From: Arachis hypogaea
Taxonomy: Eukaryota > Streptophyta > Magnoliopsida > Fabales > Fabaceae
Direction: 5' to 3'
Assembly (NCBI RefSeq): GCF_003086295.3
Contig: NC_092051.1
Location: 73,533,772-73,597,771, forward strand
Length of the DNA stretch: 64,000 nt
Shown: positions 34,359 to 45,155 of the stretch, in pieces
Layout: the number at the start of each line of letters is the position of its first letter
Position numbering within the stretch: the stretch's first letter is position 1
Made by a program: the position numbers and the translations under genes
Notes under the pieces: model-generated
What the model saw: the letters and a program-made list of their open reading frames with translations, nothing else
What the model was told of the DNA's origin: nothing
Databases searched by the model: none

Positions 34359-34752
34359 TTATGGCGGCTTGCGCTTAAATTCGTCTAGAAATCTCCACCA
34401 ATGTTTGGAATGCCAATGGCCTCCGGGGTCCCAAAGTAGGCATGTAGAGCTTCTGAGCATCTTCAAGCAGATTGTCAGGCTCCCGGGGTGACGAATGTCA
34501 GAATAGATTCCAGGATCCTAAACTTTGCTTTTAAATCCGGCTTCGTCTTGATCTATATTTTTCCATCCGGGCGGTTCAGAAAGTAGATTTTTACCAAGAT
34601 GACCAAACATTTTCCGAGATCCATTCGATTGATCATGATGCCAATCCATGCACTTCAAATTGAAGCGTGAAACCTTATTGAACCTTCTGCACCAGCTCTG
34701 AGTGCGAGCCATTTCCCTCTTACTCTTAAAGCCACAGAGAGCTCTAAGCTGG
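34359..34752 (-). pseudogene. C-terminal fragment of the novel first ORF, internal 2
   Basis: Matches the end of the ORF at 40566-42131 (RALCGFKSKREMARTQSWCRRFN..., WHHDQSNGSRK, SEPPGWKNIDQDE) with stops. The N-terminal two thirds, the primer-binding site and the first two thirds of the 5' LTR are missing: at about 34751-34754 (GGCC) it jumps into the CpG palindrome region of LTR-c. Confidence 0.8.
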
Positions 34753-35244
34753 CCTCTGTCACGCGTCCGCGTGGGTCACGCGGTCGTGTCATCTAGAGTT
34801 TTCCTTGTCACGTGGTCGCTTCAGTCATGCATCCGCGTCATATGCGTTTCGCTTAAGGCGTGCGATCGCGTCAATGACGCGGTCGCGTCACTACTATTTC
34901 GCATTGGCATGCGGCCGCGTCGTCCATGCGATCGCATCACTGCCAGTTTCTTCAAAAACTCCGTTTTATTCTTTCCTTCCAATTTTGTATGTTTCCTTTC
35001 CATCCTTTAAGTCATTCCTGCCTTAGAAGATCTAAAATTACTCAACACACGAATCACAGCATCGAATGGTAATAAACGGAAATTAAAATTATTATTTTTA
35101 AAGCATAGGAAACATGTTTTTCACATACATCACATAATAAGGAAGGGAAAGTAAAACCATGCAATTTATATGAATAAGTGAATGAAGGATTGAATAAATC
35201 ACTTAAATTAGGCACAAGGTATATCATAAAATATGGATTTATCA
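34753..35244 (-). repeat. LTR-c, truncated
   Basis: Only the minus-strand U3 half (about 490 bp) remains, from the palindrome region to TGATAAAT at 35244. The GGCC at the junction is common to both parental sequences, so the deletion probably arose at microhomology. It still provides the 3' LTR start for internal 3. Confidence 0.85.
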
Positions 35245-35282
35245 ACCTCCCCACACTTAAACAATAGCATGTCCTCATGCTA
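35245..35282 (-). promoter_or_regulatory. 3' polypurine tract and AGGA hairpin, internal 3
   Basis: On the minus strand TAGCATG-AGGA-CATGCTA (35265-35282) is followed by GTTTAAGTGTGGGGAGGT and the LTR start. Confidence 0.75.
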
Positions 35283-36980
35283 AATCCAAGACAAAGAGTA
35301 AGGTAAGGTTGAAGTGGTGGAATCTCATGTAATGCAAACTATTCTAAATGCAACTACCTAAATGAATCATGCAATTCTAAATTTTTTTTTCACTTGTATA
35401 TAAAACTTATATGTAGTTAAATTAATTCACATTCTCAAGGAATCATATATGCATAGCCAAACCTTAGATAATGATAAAGCACTTTTACAATTGAGATGGG
35501 AAGGAAAAATATTTTATAAACTTGAAAGACAATTAACAATTTCAACAGAGATATATGTTGATGAGCTATTGAACCCTCATTGGATTTTGTGTTTACTCTC
35601 TAGTCACTCAGTGTTTATTGGGTTAATCACTCTATTCTTCTTTTTATCCTTACTTTCCATAACTTTGTTCTTCATCTAACCAACCAACAATTATAGAATA
35701 TAGGCATACAAAAATCATGAGGTCTTTAATTAAGGTTGTAATGGGGCCAAGATAAAGGTAAAGGTATATGTATAAGCCTAAGTGAGCTAATTAAGTGAAT
35801 CCTTGATTAGTCAAAGATCTCACCTAACATACATATTTTGTAAAGCAAAGCTTTGTTACCTATTTTCCCATATTTTTCCCACTTTTTATGTTACATGCTC
35901 ATATTTTATTTTTATTTATTTTTATCCCATGTGCATCACTTTTTGCATTTGGGGAATTCTTTTGCATCCCCTTTATTCAAATACTAAAAAAAATAAATTT
36001 TTTTATAAATGCACATGGTAATTAAATTATTTTGATTTCACATGAGCATGCTTCCCAAAACTTTTAAAAATAAAATTTTTTATTCTTTTTAACTTTTTAC
36101 CCTTTTGTTTCTATCATCCATGTTCCCATAAGGTTCCCACACTTACACAATACACAATTTCTATCTTAAGCTAACCAAGGATTCAACTTGGGATTTTTAT
36201 TTTATTTTTCTGCTTAAGACTAGTAATGTGGTTATAAAACAAGAGGGGATTTAAAGGCTCGAGGGGGCTAAAAAGGGTGATGTAAAACGTAGGCTAATTT
36301 AGGAATAGTGAGCTAGAATCAAACAATGGCCTCAATCACTTTCTTCGTATGTATCTATATTCTATAATCGGACATATAGATTAAAACAAAGTAAAGAACA
36401 CCAGAATAAATAAGAAGGGCGGAACACACAGGAATAAAATGTTATGTTTACATGTAACCATGCAATTAAGCTCAGAACTCACAGGCTGTGTGTTCTCTAA
36501 CTCAAAAATCATATATTAGTTATATATGTCATGCAAGTAAAAATTAAGAGTTCCCATTATTCTCAATGTAAATCTTAAGGTGGCTTTAAAGTTCTAGTAT
36601 TTCTCCTTGATGAAATGTTGTTAAGTAACAAACATGTAATGCTATATATACAAGGTGTGGGTTGTTTTTATTCTGTTAAAGTCTCTAGTTTACTTCCTTT
36701 TTTATATTTTTAATTTAAACTAAGTTATCTTATGCTAAAAAGGGTAAACTATACTAATTAATCCACATTTTCTATAACTAATAAGTTAGAATTGCAACTA
36801 AACTAAATGGCTAAAATATGAACTAAAGTGCAACATGCAGAAATATAGTAAAAATACATGAAAATAGAGATGTATAAGTACTGAGAAAATAAAAATAAAA
36901 ATAAAGAGAAAAATACAGAAAAATAATAAAGTAAAAAGAGTCTGTTGTGGTTCACCAAAAAATATACGCCAAAGATGGCG
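35283..36980 (-). other. Non-coding spacer between polypurine boxes, internal 3
   Basis: Counterpart of the spacers in internals 1 and 2. The stretch 36370-36780 is closer to internal 1 than to internal 2 by eye. No gene seen. Confidence 0.6.
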
Positions 36981-37019
36981 ACCTCCCCACACTTAATATG
37001 AAGCATCGTCCCTGATGCT
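36981..37019 (-). promoter_or_regulatory. Internal polypurine-like box with hairpin, internal 3
   Basis: On the minus strand AGCATC-AGGGAC-GATGCT (6-bp stem) is followed by TTAAGTGTGGGGAGGT. Confidence 0.65.
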
Positions 37020-37022
37020 CAC

Positions 37023-38468
37023 TCAAAAAGGGTGTGAAGGGGTGTCATCACTGGAAGGATGGGTAGCCGGAGTCTCGGTGGTGGTGGTCTGAGGATCTGC
37101 CTGCGGTAGAGGAGGTGCTGACTGAATAGGGATCTCTAGGTCTGCAGCCTGAATCTGAGGCGGGGCCTCCTGATGCGAAGTAGCCTGCTCTGTGCCTGCC
37201 TTCGCAGCCTCTCTCTGTGGTTGGGTCTCCGCCTCGTGATCATCCGCCTCCTCCTCAGATGGCTCTGATGCTGTGTTAGACTCGGAGGGGATGTCGCTTC
37301 CAGAACGGATCATCAGCTTCAGGTGCTCATAGCGTCGCTTGCTGTGACGCTCAGATCTCTCGTATCGCTGCCGGTTGCGTGCTTCATCTGGTCTAGCAGT
37401 TGAAATAGGCGGTGCACTAAGTGATAAACTGGCTCTGAGGCAGGTGGAGGTGCAGTGGTGGTAGCAGCGGTGGCTGTAGAGGAAGAGGGGCTGGCAGATG
37501 GTGTGGCTGTCTCATTAGTAGGAGTGAGAAATAGAGGTCTGTAGCCCAAAGCCAGAAAGTTCCTGCTGTGAGGGATAATTTACTTGCATTCTGCAGCAGG
37601 TGGCTTCTCATCAGCAACCTCCCAAGGCACGTCAGCTCGACAGCCAAGCTGTGTAATCAGATATGGAAAGGGGAGAGTGCCTCAGACGTGGACCCTGTCC
37701 ATGTAGTATCGAATGAAGCATGGCAGGTACAGGTCCTTACCCTCCATCACACACCATAGGAGGGTGATCATACCGGCAGGTAGCTCCGTCTCGTGAGTAC
37801 TCGGCATAATAAAGTTGCTTAGGATGTAATGCCTTAGCCGAGCCTCATCGTTTAACTATGCCCGCTTGATTCCCTTAGGCATGGTGGTATTCTGACCCAT
37901 GACCCATGGAACAGTCGGGTCAAGGGCTATCCTTGCCTTGACGGCATCCCTGTCAAATTTCATGAAGCGCATGTCGTCCTCAGCCTTTTGATAACCATCT
38001 GGCTGATCGGATTTAGGCAGGAGCTTCAAAACATCCTCTATGGCCTCTTCAGTGACCAATATCTGCTTCCTTCTTAGGTTTACTGCATCTAGGGAAGTTT
38101 TGAAGTAATTGTAGTAAAATTCCCGTACCCAAGATGCATTGACCTCAGTCAGGTTTCTCTCCAGGAAGAACCAGCCTCTTTGTTTGATCTGATCAGAGGT
38201 GTATTGCTGGAGTTCTTCTGGGATCTTCAGAGTCCTTTCCAGGTACAGGTTCCTGGAGGTTGCAAACACCGGATACTTCAGCTCGCAGTATCGGTTTGCA
38301 AACTTAATGGGATCAGTAGCAGGGAGTAGCTGGTCAGCCTTCTCCTGCGAGGTAAAGTGTTTCTCCCGCCAGGAGTCATCATGCATGATGTCCAGGATGG
38401 ACATGGAGGATTCTCCTCTTTTTCGTTTGCCAGTTGTTGCCTTTCCAATTTCTTTGGGTGTCAGACAT
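37023..38468 (-). pseudogene. Env-position ORF of internal 3 (stops and frameshifts)
   Basis: Same protein as at 30863-32312 and nearly identical in sequence. Differences: a 5-base loss shortly after the ATG (38466-38468) puts the start out of frame; a TAC-to-TAG change creates a stop at about 37856-37858; a CGA-to-TGA change interrupts the RVHV.GTLPF motif near 37684. The frameshift near 37382-37388 is shared with internal 2 and so predates their separation. The acidic tail ends at 37023. Confidence 0.75.
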
Positions 38469-38469
38469 C

Positions 38470-39415
38470 CTGAAAAACAGAAAACCAGGATATAATAAAA
38501 ACAGGAAAAACAAGTATGCAAATCACAAAATAAGCATATAGTGGTAAAGGAGCAGTGGAGTAATGAAAATGAGTTAAGTAAGTGTGCATTAAGGATTGAA
38601 TAGGAGTTAAAAGTCCGAGAAGAAAAAATTAACAATCCAAAATGTATTAGAAATCATGTTAATTAGGAAAAATTATCATCATGCCTTAGTTAGAAGGTTA
38701 AAGAGAATAGTGAAAAACCAGAAGAGATGTTTTGAAAGGTGAGGTTGGTTAGGAATGAAAAAAGAGTTTAGGAAGTTAAAATTAGTGAACTAGTAAAAAG
38801 TGGGTTAGAGTAAGTGGCATGATGAACATTTTCTAAGTAACAAGCATTCTCAATTAGAAGCTACTGTTAACTCATATCCAAACAAGGGAATCAGGTTGAT
38901 GATGAATCAGAAATTGGAAGCTAAACATAAAAAATGCAGATTATGAACCAGGAAATCAAAAAGAATAAGAAAGCTTGCCCTGGTATTCATGAATTGGGTT
39001 GGTAAAAGTAGAGTAAAGCAGAGTTCAAAGTGCCAAAACCAAGACATAAATGGAAACAAAATAGTTTACAGAAAATTGGGCAACATTCCGGCTAAAATTG
39101 GATGTTCCCGGAAAATAAACAGTAAGTAGGACAGTTCATACGAATTAAAACAAACTGCAATTAGATAAAATTAGCGTGAACAGGAAAGAACATTTGCAAT
39201 AGCAGCATGAATAGTAAGAACATCATATGAACAATACTAACATCACAGTAACAGCAGAATTGCGAAAATTATAAAACAAGACGCATGAACAGCGCAATTA
39301 ATCAGGCCTAAATCCACTAACCACATCCTAGGCTACCTAACCACCTAGAATCCACTACAACATGCATATCTAACTAGCCTAATTATGAACATAAACAGAA
39401 AAATATGTAATTAAC
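38470..39415 (-). other. Candidate intron upstream of env-position ORF, internal 3
   Basis: Same donor-like (CCA-GTTAATT) and acceptor-like (TTTTTCAG) ends and nearly the same length (946 against 947 bp) as in internal 2. AT-rich and ORF-free. Confidence 0.4.
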
Positions 39416-39890
39416 TGGGAATTGAAAGAAGGGTGGCGTTCGGCGGAACCTGGTAGGCGTATGAATGAAAGTGGGGCAGAGAGATGGCTGGGGGATGGTG
39501 GTGGTGTCGGCTGACGCGGCGGTTGAGGGTGGTTGGTGTGGCGGTGGTTGTTCAGAGGCAGGGGGGTTTCGGTTAGGTTGATGGGGGTAGGGGTTAAGGG
39601 GGAAGGAAGGGAAGGGGGGCGTGGGTGGTGGGTGGAGGTGCGGCGGTGACGGCGGCGCAGTGGGGGTGGTGGTCGCGGAAGTGGGCAGTAGTGGTGGAGG
39701 GAAGAAGATGAGAGAAGAAGAAGAAAGAGGGGGAAGGGAGAAGGGGATGGCGCGGCGGCGGTGGGGTCTGGGTGGTCGGTGGTGGTGGCTGGAAATGGGT
39801 GGTGGTGGTTGCAGAGAAAAGAGGAAGGAGGAGGGGGTTGGGGGGCGCGAATGGGTAGGGTTTCGCGTTGCTGAGGGGTTATCGAATTTG
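39416..39890 (-). other. CT/CCA-rich leader of env module, internal 3
   Basis: Counterpart of 33261-33724. Overlapping low-complexity frames of 198 and 172 codons occur in different phases, which argues against either being a real protein. Confidence 0.45.
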
Positions 39891-40365
39891 AACACACGCA
39901 ATCGCGAGGGGCACGCGGTCGCGTGTCTGGGGTGGAATGGGGGTTGACGCGATCGCGTGAGTGATGCGATCGCATGGAATGGGTAAAAGGGTGAATGACG
40001 CGGTCACGTGAGTCATGCGACTGCGTCGCTGGAAATTGTGCTAAACGCGTAATTCCAGCGTCGTTTCAGCGCAACTCTCTGTCTCCTTTGGGGTGTTGTG
40101 CAATCCACGCGATGCGATCGCGTCGCTCACGCTGTCGCGTGGGATTGGTGTTGTGCAAGTGACGCAATCGCGTCATGGACGCGACCGCGTGGGTCGTTTG
40201 TGCGAAACGCACAACAGCCGCACAATTCCAGCCCAACTTTCTGGGCGTTGGATCCTTACGCCGATTTCCAGGTCACGCGGCCGCGTGAATGATCCGGACG
40301 CGTGGGGGTTGTTTTTTGCAACTGACGCGATCGCATGAGTGATGCTGTCGCGCGCACGCCTACTC
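39891..40365 (-). repeat. Internal CpG palindrome region, internal 3
   Basis: Repeated GACGCGATCGCGTGAG, CACGCGGTCGCGTG and CACGCGGCCGCGTG units. Same class as in LTR-d (43240-43430). Confidence 0.75.
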
Positions 40366-40498
40366 TCTCTCTTTTTTTTTGATGCAGGTATGAAATTATG
40401 CAGTATGCAATGCAAATGAATAATATTCAGGTTCAATTGAAAAGGAGAACAAAAATAAATAACACGAAATAAAACTGAAAAAGAAACAACCATACCAT

Positions 40499-40516
40499 AG
40501 TGGGTTGTCTCCCACC
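40499..40516 (-). other. Post-ORF stem-loop, internal 3
   Basis: On the minus strand GGTGGG pairs with CCCACT around AGACAA, 50 bases after the stop of the novel ORF. It follows the block GTCCAACTTAAGGAC. Position and sequence match the stem-loop after integrase in element D. Confidence 0.65.
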
Positions 40517-40565
40517 TAGCACTTTTAGTTAAAGTCCTTAAGTTGGACATTGGATGAGCTTCCTG

Positions 40566-42131
40566 TTATGGCGGCTTGCGCTTAAATTCGTCCAGAAATC
40601 TCCACCAATGTTTGGAATGCCAATGGCCTCCGGGGTCCCAAAGTAGGCATGTAGAGCTTCTGAGCATCTTCAAGCAGATTGTCAGGCTCCCGGGGTGACG
40701 AATGTTAGAATAGATTCCAGGATCCCAAATTTTGCTTTTAAATCCGCCTTCGTCTTGATCTATATTTTTCCATCCGGGCGGTTCAGAAAGTAGATTTTTA
40801 CCAATATGACCAAATATTTTCCGAGATCCGTTCGATTGATCATGATGCCAATCCATGCACTTCGAATTGAAGCGTGGAACCTTATTGAACCTTCTGCACC
40901 AGCTCTGAGTGCGAGCCATTTCCCTCTTACTCTTAAAGCCGCAGAGAGCCCTAAGCTGGCCATCTGTTTCAAGCAAACCATATTCAAGTGGGAAAATAAA
41001 GCTAAAGGTTAAGGATTGTACCCACTTGAAGCTTGTATTGGGTGGTAATGGCCTTGGGATAGGTGTTTCTAGTGGTTCTGTAAGTTCTACTCCCTCGTGC
41101 TCTTTGGTGAATTTCTTCACTTCCTTGCAGACTTCTTCAAATGCATCCATGTCCTTATCAAAGCCGTCTATGTCTTCCTCGTCACTTAAGTCATAAATGG
41201 GAGGTTGAGAGAAATCTACCTCCGCATCATCTTCGTATTCACTTGGGGAAGATACTTCGATCTCAGAGAATTCATTTGCTGATGCAAGTTCATTATTGGG
41301 AGAACTTGACTTGAGATTATCATCATCAAGGAAACTTGCTTCTTGGATTATTCCGTCTAGTTCTTCATAAAAGACTTGCTTTCGGAGTTGTGCACTATCC
41401 TCCTTAGCATCAATTGTAACGTCCTTGACTGAATTTTCCACAATTCTGGATTCCCATGGAAGTTCAGCGTCTCCTAAGTCTTCAACCAACTCTTTCTCTT
41501 TTACAATGACAGCTTTCTCTGCTTGTTCCAGTACGAAGTCATGCCCTGTTCTATCCACTGGAGTTTCTAGTATCTCCTTCATGCTACGCTCTTCTTTAGA
41601 TTGTCCACATGGGGCTGTGGGAGGTCCTTGAATGTTCGAACGTCTAGAAGATAATTGACTTACAGCTTGCTCCAATTGATGAAGGGTTATTTGAAGTTGA
41701 TCTACTGTTTCCTTGAGGCGAACCTCTGATTCTCGGGGTGATGGATTTGGACGTGGTACATGGGGAAGTGGTGGTATTTGGGAGTAATTGGATTGGAATT
41801 GGGGTAAATGAGGATCATATGGTGGTGAATGGTGAAAAGGAGCTTGTGAGTGTGGTGGTTCGAAGTTATGTTGAGAGGATGGCCTATAAGCAGAAGGTGG
41901 GGCTTGTTGGTAACTACACGGTTGTCCACCATGCCTATTGGCTTGGTATGCATTGTAGAATGGTCTTTGTCCATGATATCTTGGAGGGTGTTGTTGCCTA
42001 AAGGGTTGATCAGATCCTCTTGGCTCCATCCATCTTTGATTGCTCTGACCTTGGTGCATGTTCCTATTATAACTTTCACTCCTTTCAACAATATTAGAAC
42101 CAAACTCAAAGCGAGAAGGGTGAGAATTCAT
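40566..42131 (-). CDS. Novel 521-aa ORF in gag position of the array family
   Basis: Uninterrupted minus-strand frame from ATG 42129-42131 (MNSHPSRFEFG) to TAA 40566-40568. An in-frame upstream ATG at 42176 would add 15 hydrophobic residues, but the position close to the primer-binding site suits the inner start. I do not recognise the protein. Residues about 15-145 are Q/P/H/Y-rich and disordered (QPFRQQHPPRYHGQRP). Residues about 150-185 form a short coiled-coil (RLKETVDQLQITLHQLEQAV). Residues 190-370 are acidic. The last 130 are basic and W-rich (ARTQSWCRRFN, WHHDQSNGSRK, HSKHWWRFLDEFKRKPP). There is no zinc knuckle, protease, RT or integrase motif. It replaces gag-pol between the primer-binding site and the post-pol stem-loop. 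Confidence 0.65.
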   Translation of the reverse strand: MNSHPSRFEFGSNIVERSESYNRNMHQGQSNQRWMEPRGSDQPFRQQHPPRYHGQRPFYNAYQANRHGGQPCSYQQAPPSAYRPSSQHNFEPPHSQAPFHHSPPYDPHLPQFQSNYSQIPPLPHVPRPNPSPRESEVRLKETVDQLQITLHQLEQAVSQLSSRRSNIQGPPTAPCGQSKEERSMKEILETPVDRTGHDFVLEQAEKAVIVKEKELVEDLGDAELPWESRIVENSVKDVTIDAKEDSAQLRKQVFYEELDGIIQEASFLDDDNLKSSSPNNELASANEFSEIEVSSPSEYEDDAEVDFSQPPIYDLSDEEDIDGFDKDMDAFEEVCKEVKKFTKEHEGVELTEPLETPIPRPLPPNTSFKWVQSLTFSFIFPLEYGLLETDGQLRALCGFKSKREMARTQSWCRRFNKVPRFNSKCMDWHHDQSNGSRKIFGHIGKNLLSEPPGWKNIDQDEGGFKSKIWDPGIYSNIRHPGSLTICLKMLRSSTCLLWDPGGHWHSKHWWRFLDEFKRKPP

Positions 42132-42226
42132 AGTAGCTAATGGAAGTAAAAGGAGAAAATAAAGACAAATAAACAAGTAAAAGAAAAATATTTACAATAA
42201 CCAGTAATAAGGCACATGATTGCAAT

Positions 42227-42244
42227 TCCCCGGCAACGGCGCCA
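42227..42244 (-). other. Primer-binding site, tRNA-Asp type (internal 3)
   Basis: On the minus strand TGGCGCCGTTGCCGGGGA, three bases from the LTR-d end. Confidence 0.9.
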
Positions 42245-42247
42245 TTT

Positions 42248-43730
42248 TGAAGAGACGAAGGATTGATGGTTTAGAGGTTATAGTAAACTCTCGTTGCAAG
42301 TATAGTTACTAAACCAAGCAATCAACCTTTCTTACAAACGTTTTGGTTGTCACAAGTAACAAACCCCTTTAAAATTAATAACCAAAGTATTTAAACTTCA
42401 GGTCGTCTTCTCAAGGAACTGCAGGAAAGTATGTTCTTATTATTGGTTATGAAGATTGTAAATCGGGGTTTTGAAGATGAGGAACAAGTAATTTAAATTA
42501 CAGTTAAAATAAGTAAAAGACTATAAAATAAATAAATAACTGTAAAACACACTTTTGGCGAGGTATGAGAAATTGGAAGTCCTATCCTAGTTATCCTTAT
42601 CAATGATGATGAAAATTGAATCTTAATTCCACTTAGTTAACCTTTACTAGAGCAAGGGAAGGTCAAGTGACTAATTAGTTTGATCTTCAAATCCTAATTA
42701 ATTTCTAGAGAAAGATTGGGATTATTGAAGTTCAATTCAATTAGCAAAGATAACAATTATCAATCACCTTGAGTTCGATAACTCCTGAGTTACTGATTTC
42801 TTAACTAAGACCAAAAGGGAAAAAGTAAATCTACTGGAATAAAAATGTCTTCAGATTGGAAGAAACAGTGACATAAATAAAAGAGAGCAATAATAAACTG
42901 AAATACCTCAAGTAACATTAATTCAAAGAGTAATCTGTAACATGGAAGAATTCATAAACTAAATTGAGAAGCTAAATAAAAATGAATGTTGAACCTGATA
43001 AAAAGAGATAATCCTGAAAGCAAAAGAAATCCTAATTCTAAATCCTAAAAGAGAGAGGAGAGAACCTCTCCCTCAAAACTACATCTAAATCATGAATACT
43101 AACTAATTGGAGACTCTCCTTTGAATGGATGCATTCCCCCACTTCATAACCTCTGATCTGTGCCTTCTGGACTTGGATTTGGGCCAAAAAGGGCTTCAGA
43201 AATTGCTGGGAGCATTTTCTGTACTTTTTGGTGCGTGACCTCGGTCACGCGTCCGCGTGGGTCATGCGGTCGCGTCATCTGAAGTTTTCCTTGTCACGCG
43301 GTCGCTTCAGTCATGCGTCCGCGTCATATGCGTTTCGCTTAAGGTGCGCGATCGCGTCAATGACGCGGTCGCATCACTACTATTTCGCGTTGGCATGCGG
43401 CCGCGTCGTCCATGCGATCGCGTCACTGCCAGTTTCTTCAAAAACTCCGTTTTATGCATTCCTTCCAATTTTGTATGTTTCCTTTCCATCCTTTAAGTCA
43501 TTCCTGCCTTAGAAGATTTGAAATTACTCAACACATGAATCACGGCATTGAATGGTAATAAAGGGAAATTAAAATTATTATTTTTAAAGCATAGAAAACA
43601 TGTTTTTCACATACATCACATAATAAGGATGGAAAAGTAAAACCATGCAATTTATATGAATAAGTGAGTGAAGGATTGAATAAATCACTTAAATTAGGCA
43701 CAAAGTATATCATAAAATATAGGTTTATCA
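42248..43730 (-). repeat. LTR-d (outer 5' LTR of array)
   Basis: 1483 bp with intact TG...CA ends on the minus strand. CpG palindromes lie at 43240-43430. The right flank CCGTC pairs with CCCTC left of LTR-a as the target duplication. Confidence 0.9.
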
Positions 43731-44450
43731 CCGTCCAACCATGTTTAGAGTTGTTACTCCCTTGGTTATAGTTGCCTCCTTGTTGGGGGTACCCTTGGTT
43801 GTAATTGCTCCCTTGTGAATGGAATCCTTGATTAGCACGTTCATAGTAGGAGTGATCATAAAAATTATGGATAGCCGCTAGAGTGTTATCTTCTTGGAGA
43901 CTCAAACACTCATCCGTGTAGTGGGAGTAGCATGAGCAAATGCCACATACTTTTTGGGGGACCAATTGTTGACATTGTTGGTTTTGAGGAGGTGGTGGTT
44001 GTTGTTGGGATGGAGGTTGTTGTTAATTCACTTGGAGTTGCTTTAGAAGACTTGTCATCTCACACAAGGTCTTAGTAAGGGTAGCGGTCTCACCACTAGA
44101 AGAAACTTCATTCACGGCCTTTGGGCAGTTGACTCTCCGTCTAGCATGTTGAGTGGACTCGGCCAAGTTGGTAATGAGTTGCCATGCCTCCTCCGCCGTC
44201 CTATCCTTTGACAAAGAAACGTTGCTTGAAGCATCCAATAAATTCTTATCTTGCTCCCTCATGCCTTGGCACACATAGCTAAGTAATACTTGAGTGTCAA
44301 TCATGTGGTTGGAACATGAGTCAAGAAGTTTGCGGAACCGCTCCCAATATTCATATAAAGTTTCCATTTCACCTTGTACGATACAAGAGATCTCCTTCCT
44401 TAGCTTGTCCGTCATTTCTACGGGCATGAATTTATCAACGAATTCTCTCC
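43731..44450 (-). pseudogene. Gag N-terminal part of element D with CCHC knuckle
   Basis: On the minus strand the frame begins abruptly with [18 protein letters not shown] and continues through YEYWERFRKLLDSC, TAEEAWQLITNLAEST and a stop (near 44023, CAA to TAA). The same frame goes on to a zinc knuckle CGICSCYSHYTDEC (C-X2-C-X4-H-X4-C, about 43905-43950) and an N/Q/G/Y-rich tail ending NNSKHGW at the array boundary. The gag N-terminal third is missing: at about 44450 the sequence turns into plus-strand integrase of element E. Confidence 0.82.
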
Positions 44451-44451
44451 T

Positions 44452-45051
44452 ACTGCTTATCATCCGCAAACCAATGGACAAGCAGAAGTGTCCAATCGGG
44501 AGATCAAGAGAATCTTGGAGAAAGTGGTCAATCCACAAAGGAAGAATTGGAGTTTCCAGTTAGGAGATGCACTGTGGGCGTATAGGACGGCATACAAGAC
44601 CCTGTTAGGGATGAGTCCCTTCCGGATCATCTACGGTAAAGCATGCCACCTTCTGGTGGAAATTGAGCATAGAGCCTATTGGGCGGTAAAGCAGTACAAC
44701 ATGGATCCAACCAAGGCGGGAGTGGCCAGAAAATTACAGCTAGAGGAGCTCGAGTGCTTGAGGAACGAAGCGTATGAGAACGCCCGGATTTACAAGGAAA
44801 AGACTAAGGCATTTCATGACCATCACATCCAGAAGAAGGATTTCCAAGAAGGTGATGAGGTTCTCCTCTACAACTCGAGGCTTAGATTCATGCCCAGCAA
44901 TCTCCGTTCTAGATGGGAAGGACCCTTCAAGGTGAAGGAGATAAAGCCCTATGGAGTGGCAGAGTTGTTTGGTCCCAAAAGTGAAGCAACCTTCAAGGTG
45001 AATGGACATAGAGTGAAGAAGTATCATGGCTACAAGCTCCCAAAGAGCTAG
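44452..45051 (+). pseudogene. Integrase C-terminal half of element E, 5'-truncated
   Basis: Open from [17 protein letters not shown], which holds the catalytic Glu, to the stop at 45049-45051. The two catalytic Asp residues are lost with the truncation. The C-terminal part is intact: [49 protein letters not shown] (GPY/F region) and [13 protein letters not shown]. An ATG at 44488 is only internal. The antisense gag frame that appears to reach 44538 is a shadow beyond 44450. Confidence 0.88.
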
Positions 45052-45137
45052 AGGTGTTCCTATTGACGGATGCCCCTAACGGAGGAGAAGCTTAAGCAAC
45101 TGAGCGACCATCTTAAGGACGTTAAAGAAAAGTGCTT

Positions 45138-45155
45138 GGTGGGAGGCACCCCACC
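45138..45155 (+). other. Post-pol stem-loop, element E
   Basis: GGTGGG pairs with CCCACC around AGGCAC, 86 bases after the integrase stop, preceded by CTTAAGGACGTTAAAGAAAA. Confidence 0.7.

Larger units (their letters stand above)
23989..43730 (-). mobile_element. Tandem LTR array: four LTRs and three internal regions
   Basis: Minus-strand family with LTR start TGATAAAY and end GTCTCTTCA. Units from left: LTR-a, internal 1, LTR-b, internal 2, LTR-c (truncated), internal 3, LTR-d. The array as a whole is flanked by CCCTC (23984-23988) and CCGTC (43731-43735), a 5-bp duplication with one difference. The flanking gag repeat reads through if the array is removed. This points to one insertion later expanded, probably by unequal recombination between LTRs. 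The internal regions carry a novel first ORF and an env-position ORF but no gag-pol. Confidence 0.85.
16363..44450 (-). mobile_element. Decayed autonomous-type Athila-like element D (antisense, nested host)
   Basis: On the minus strand the order is gag (44450-43731, continued 23988-23370), protease-RT (23369-21300), RNase H-integrase (18962-17294), post-pol stem-loop and palindromes (to 16363). Two insertions interrupt it: a solo LTR (18963-21299) and the tandem array (23989-43730). Both ends are broken: integrase of element E abuts gag at about 44450 in the opposite orientation, and LTR C abuts the palindrome region at 16362. No LTR of this element is in the window. Confidence 0.8.

Noticed and set aside
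39379..39975. A 198-codon proline/serine-rich ORF (and a 172-codon overlapping one)
   Set aside because: Low-complexity CT/CCA-rich leader plus palindromes gives long frames in several phases; no domain, and the copy in internal 2 has different frame boundaries.
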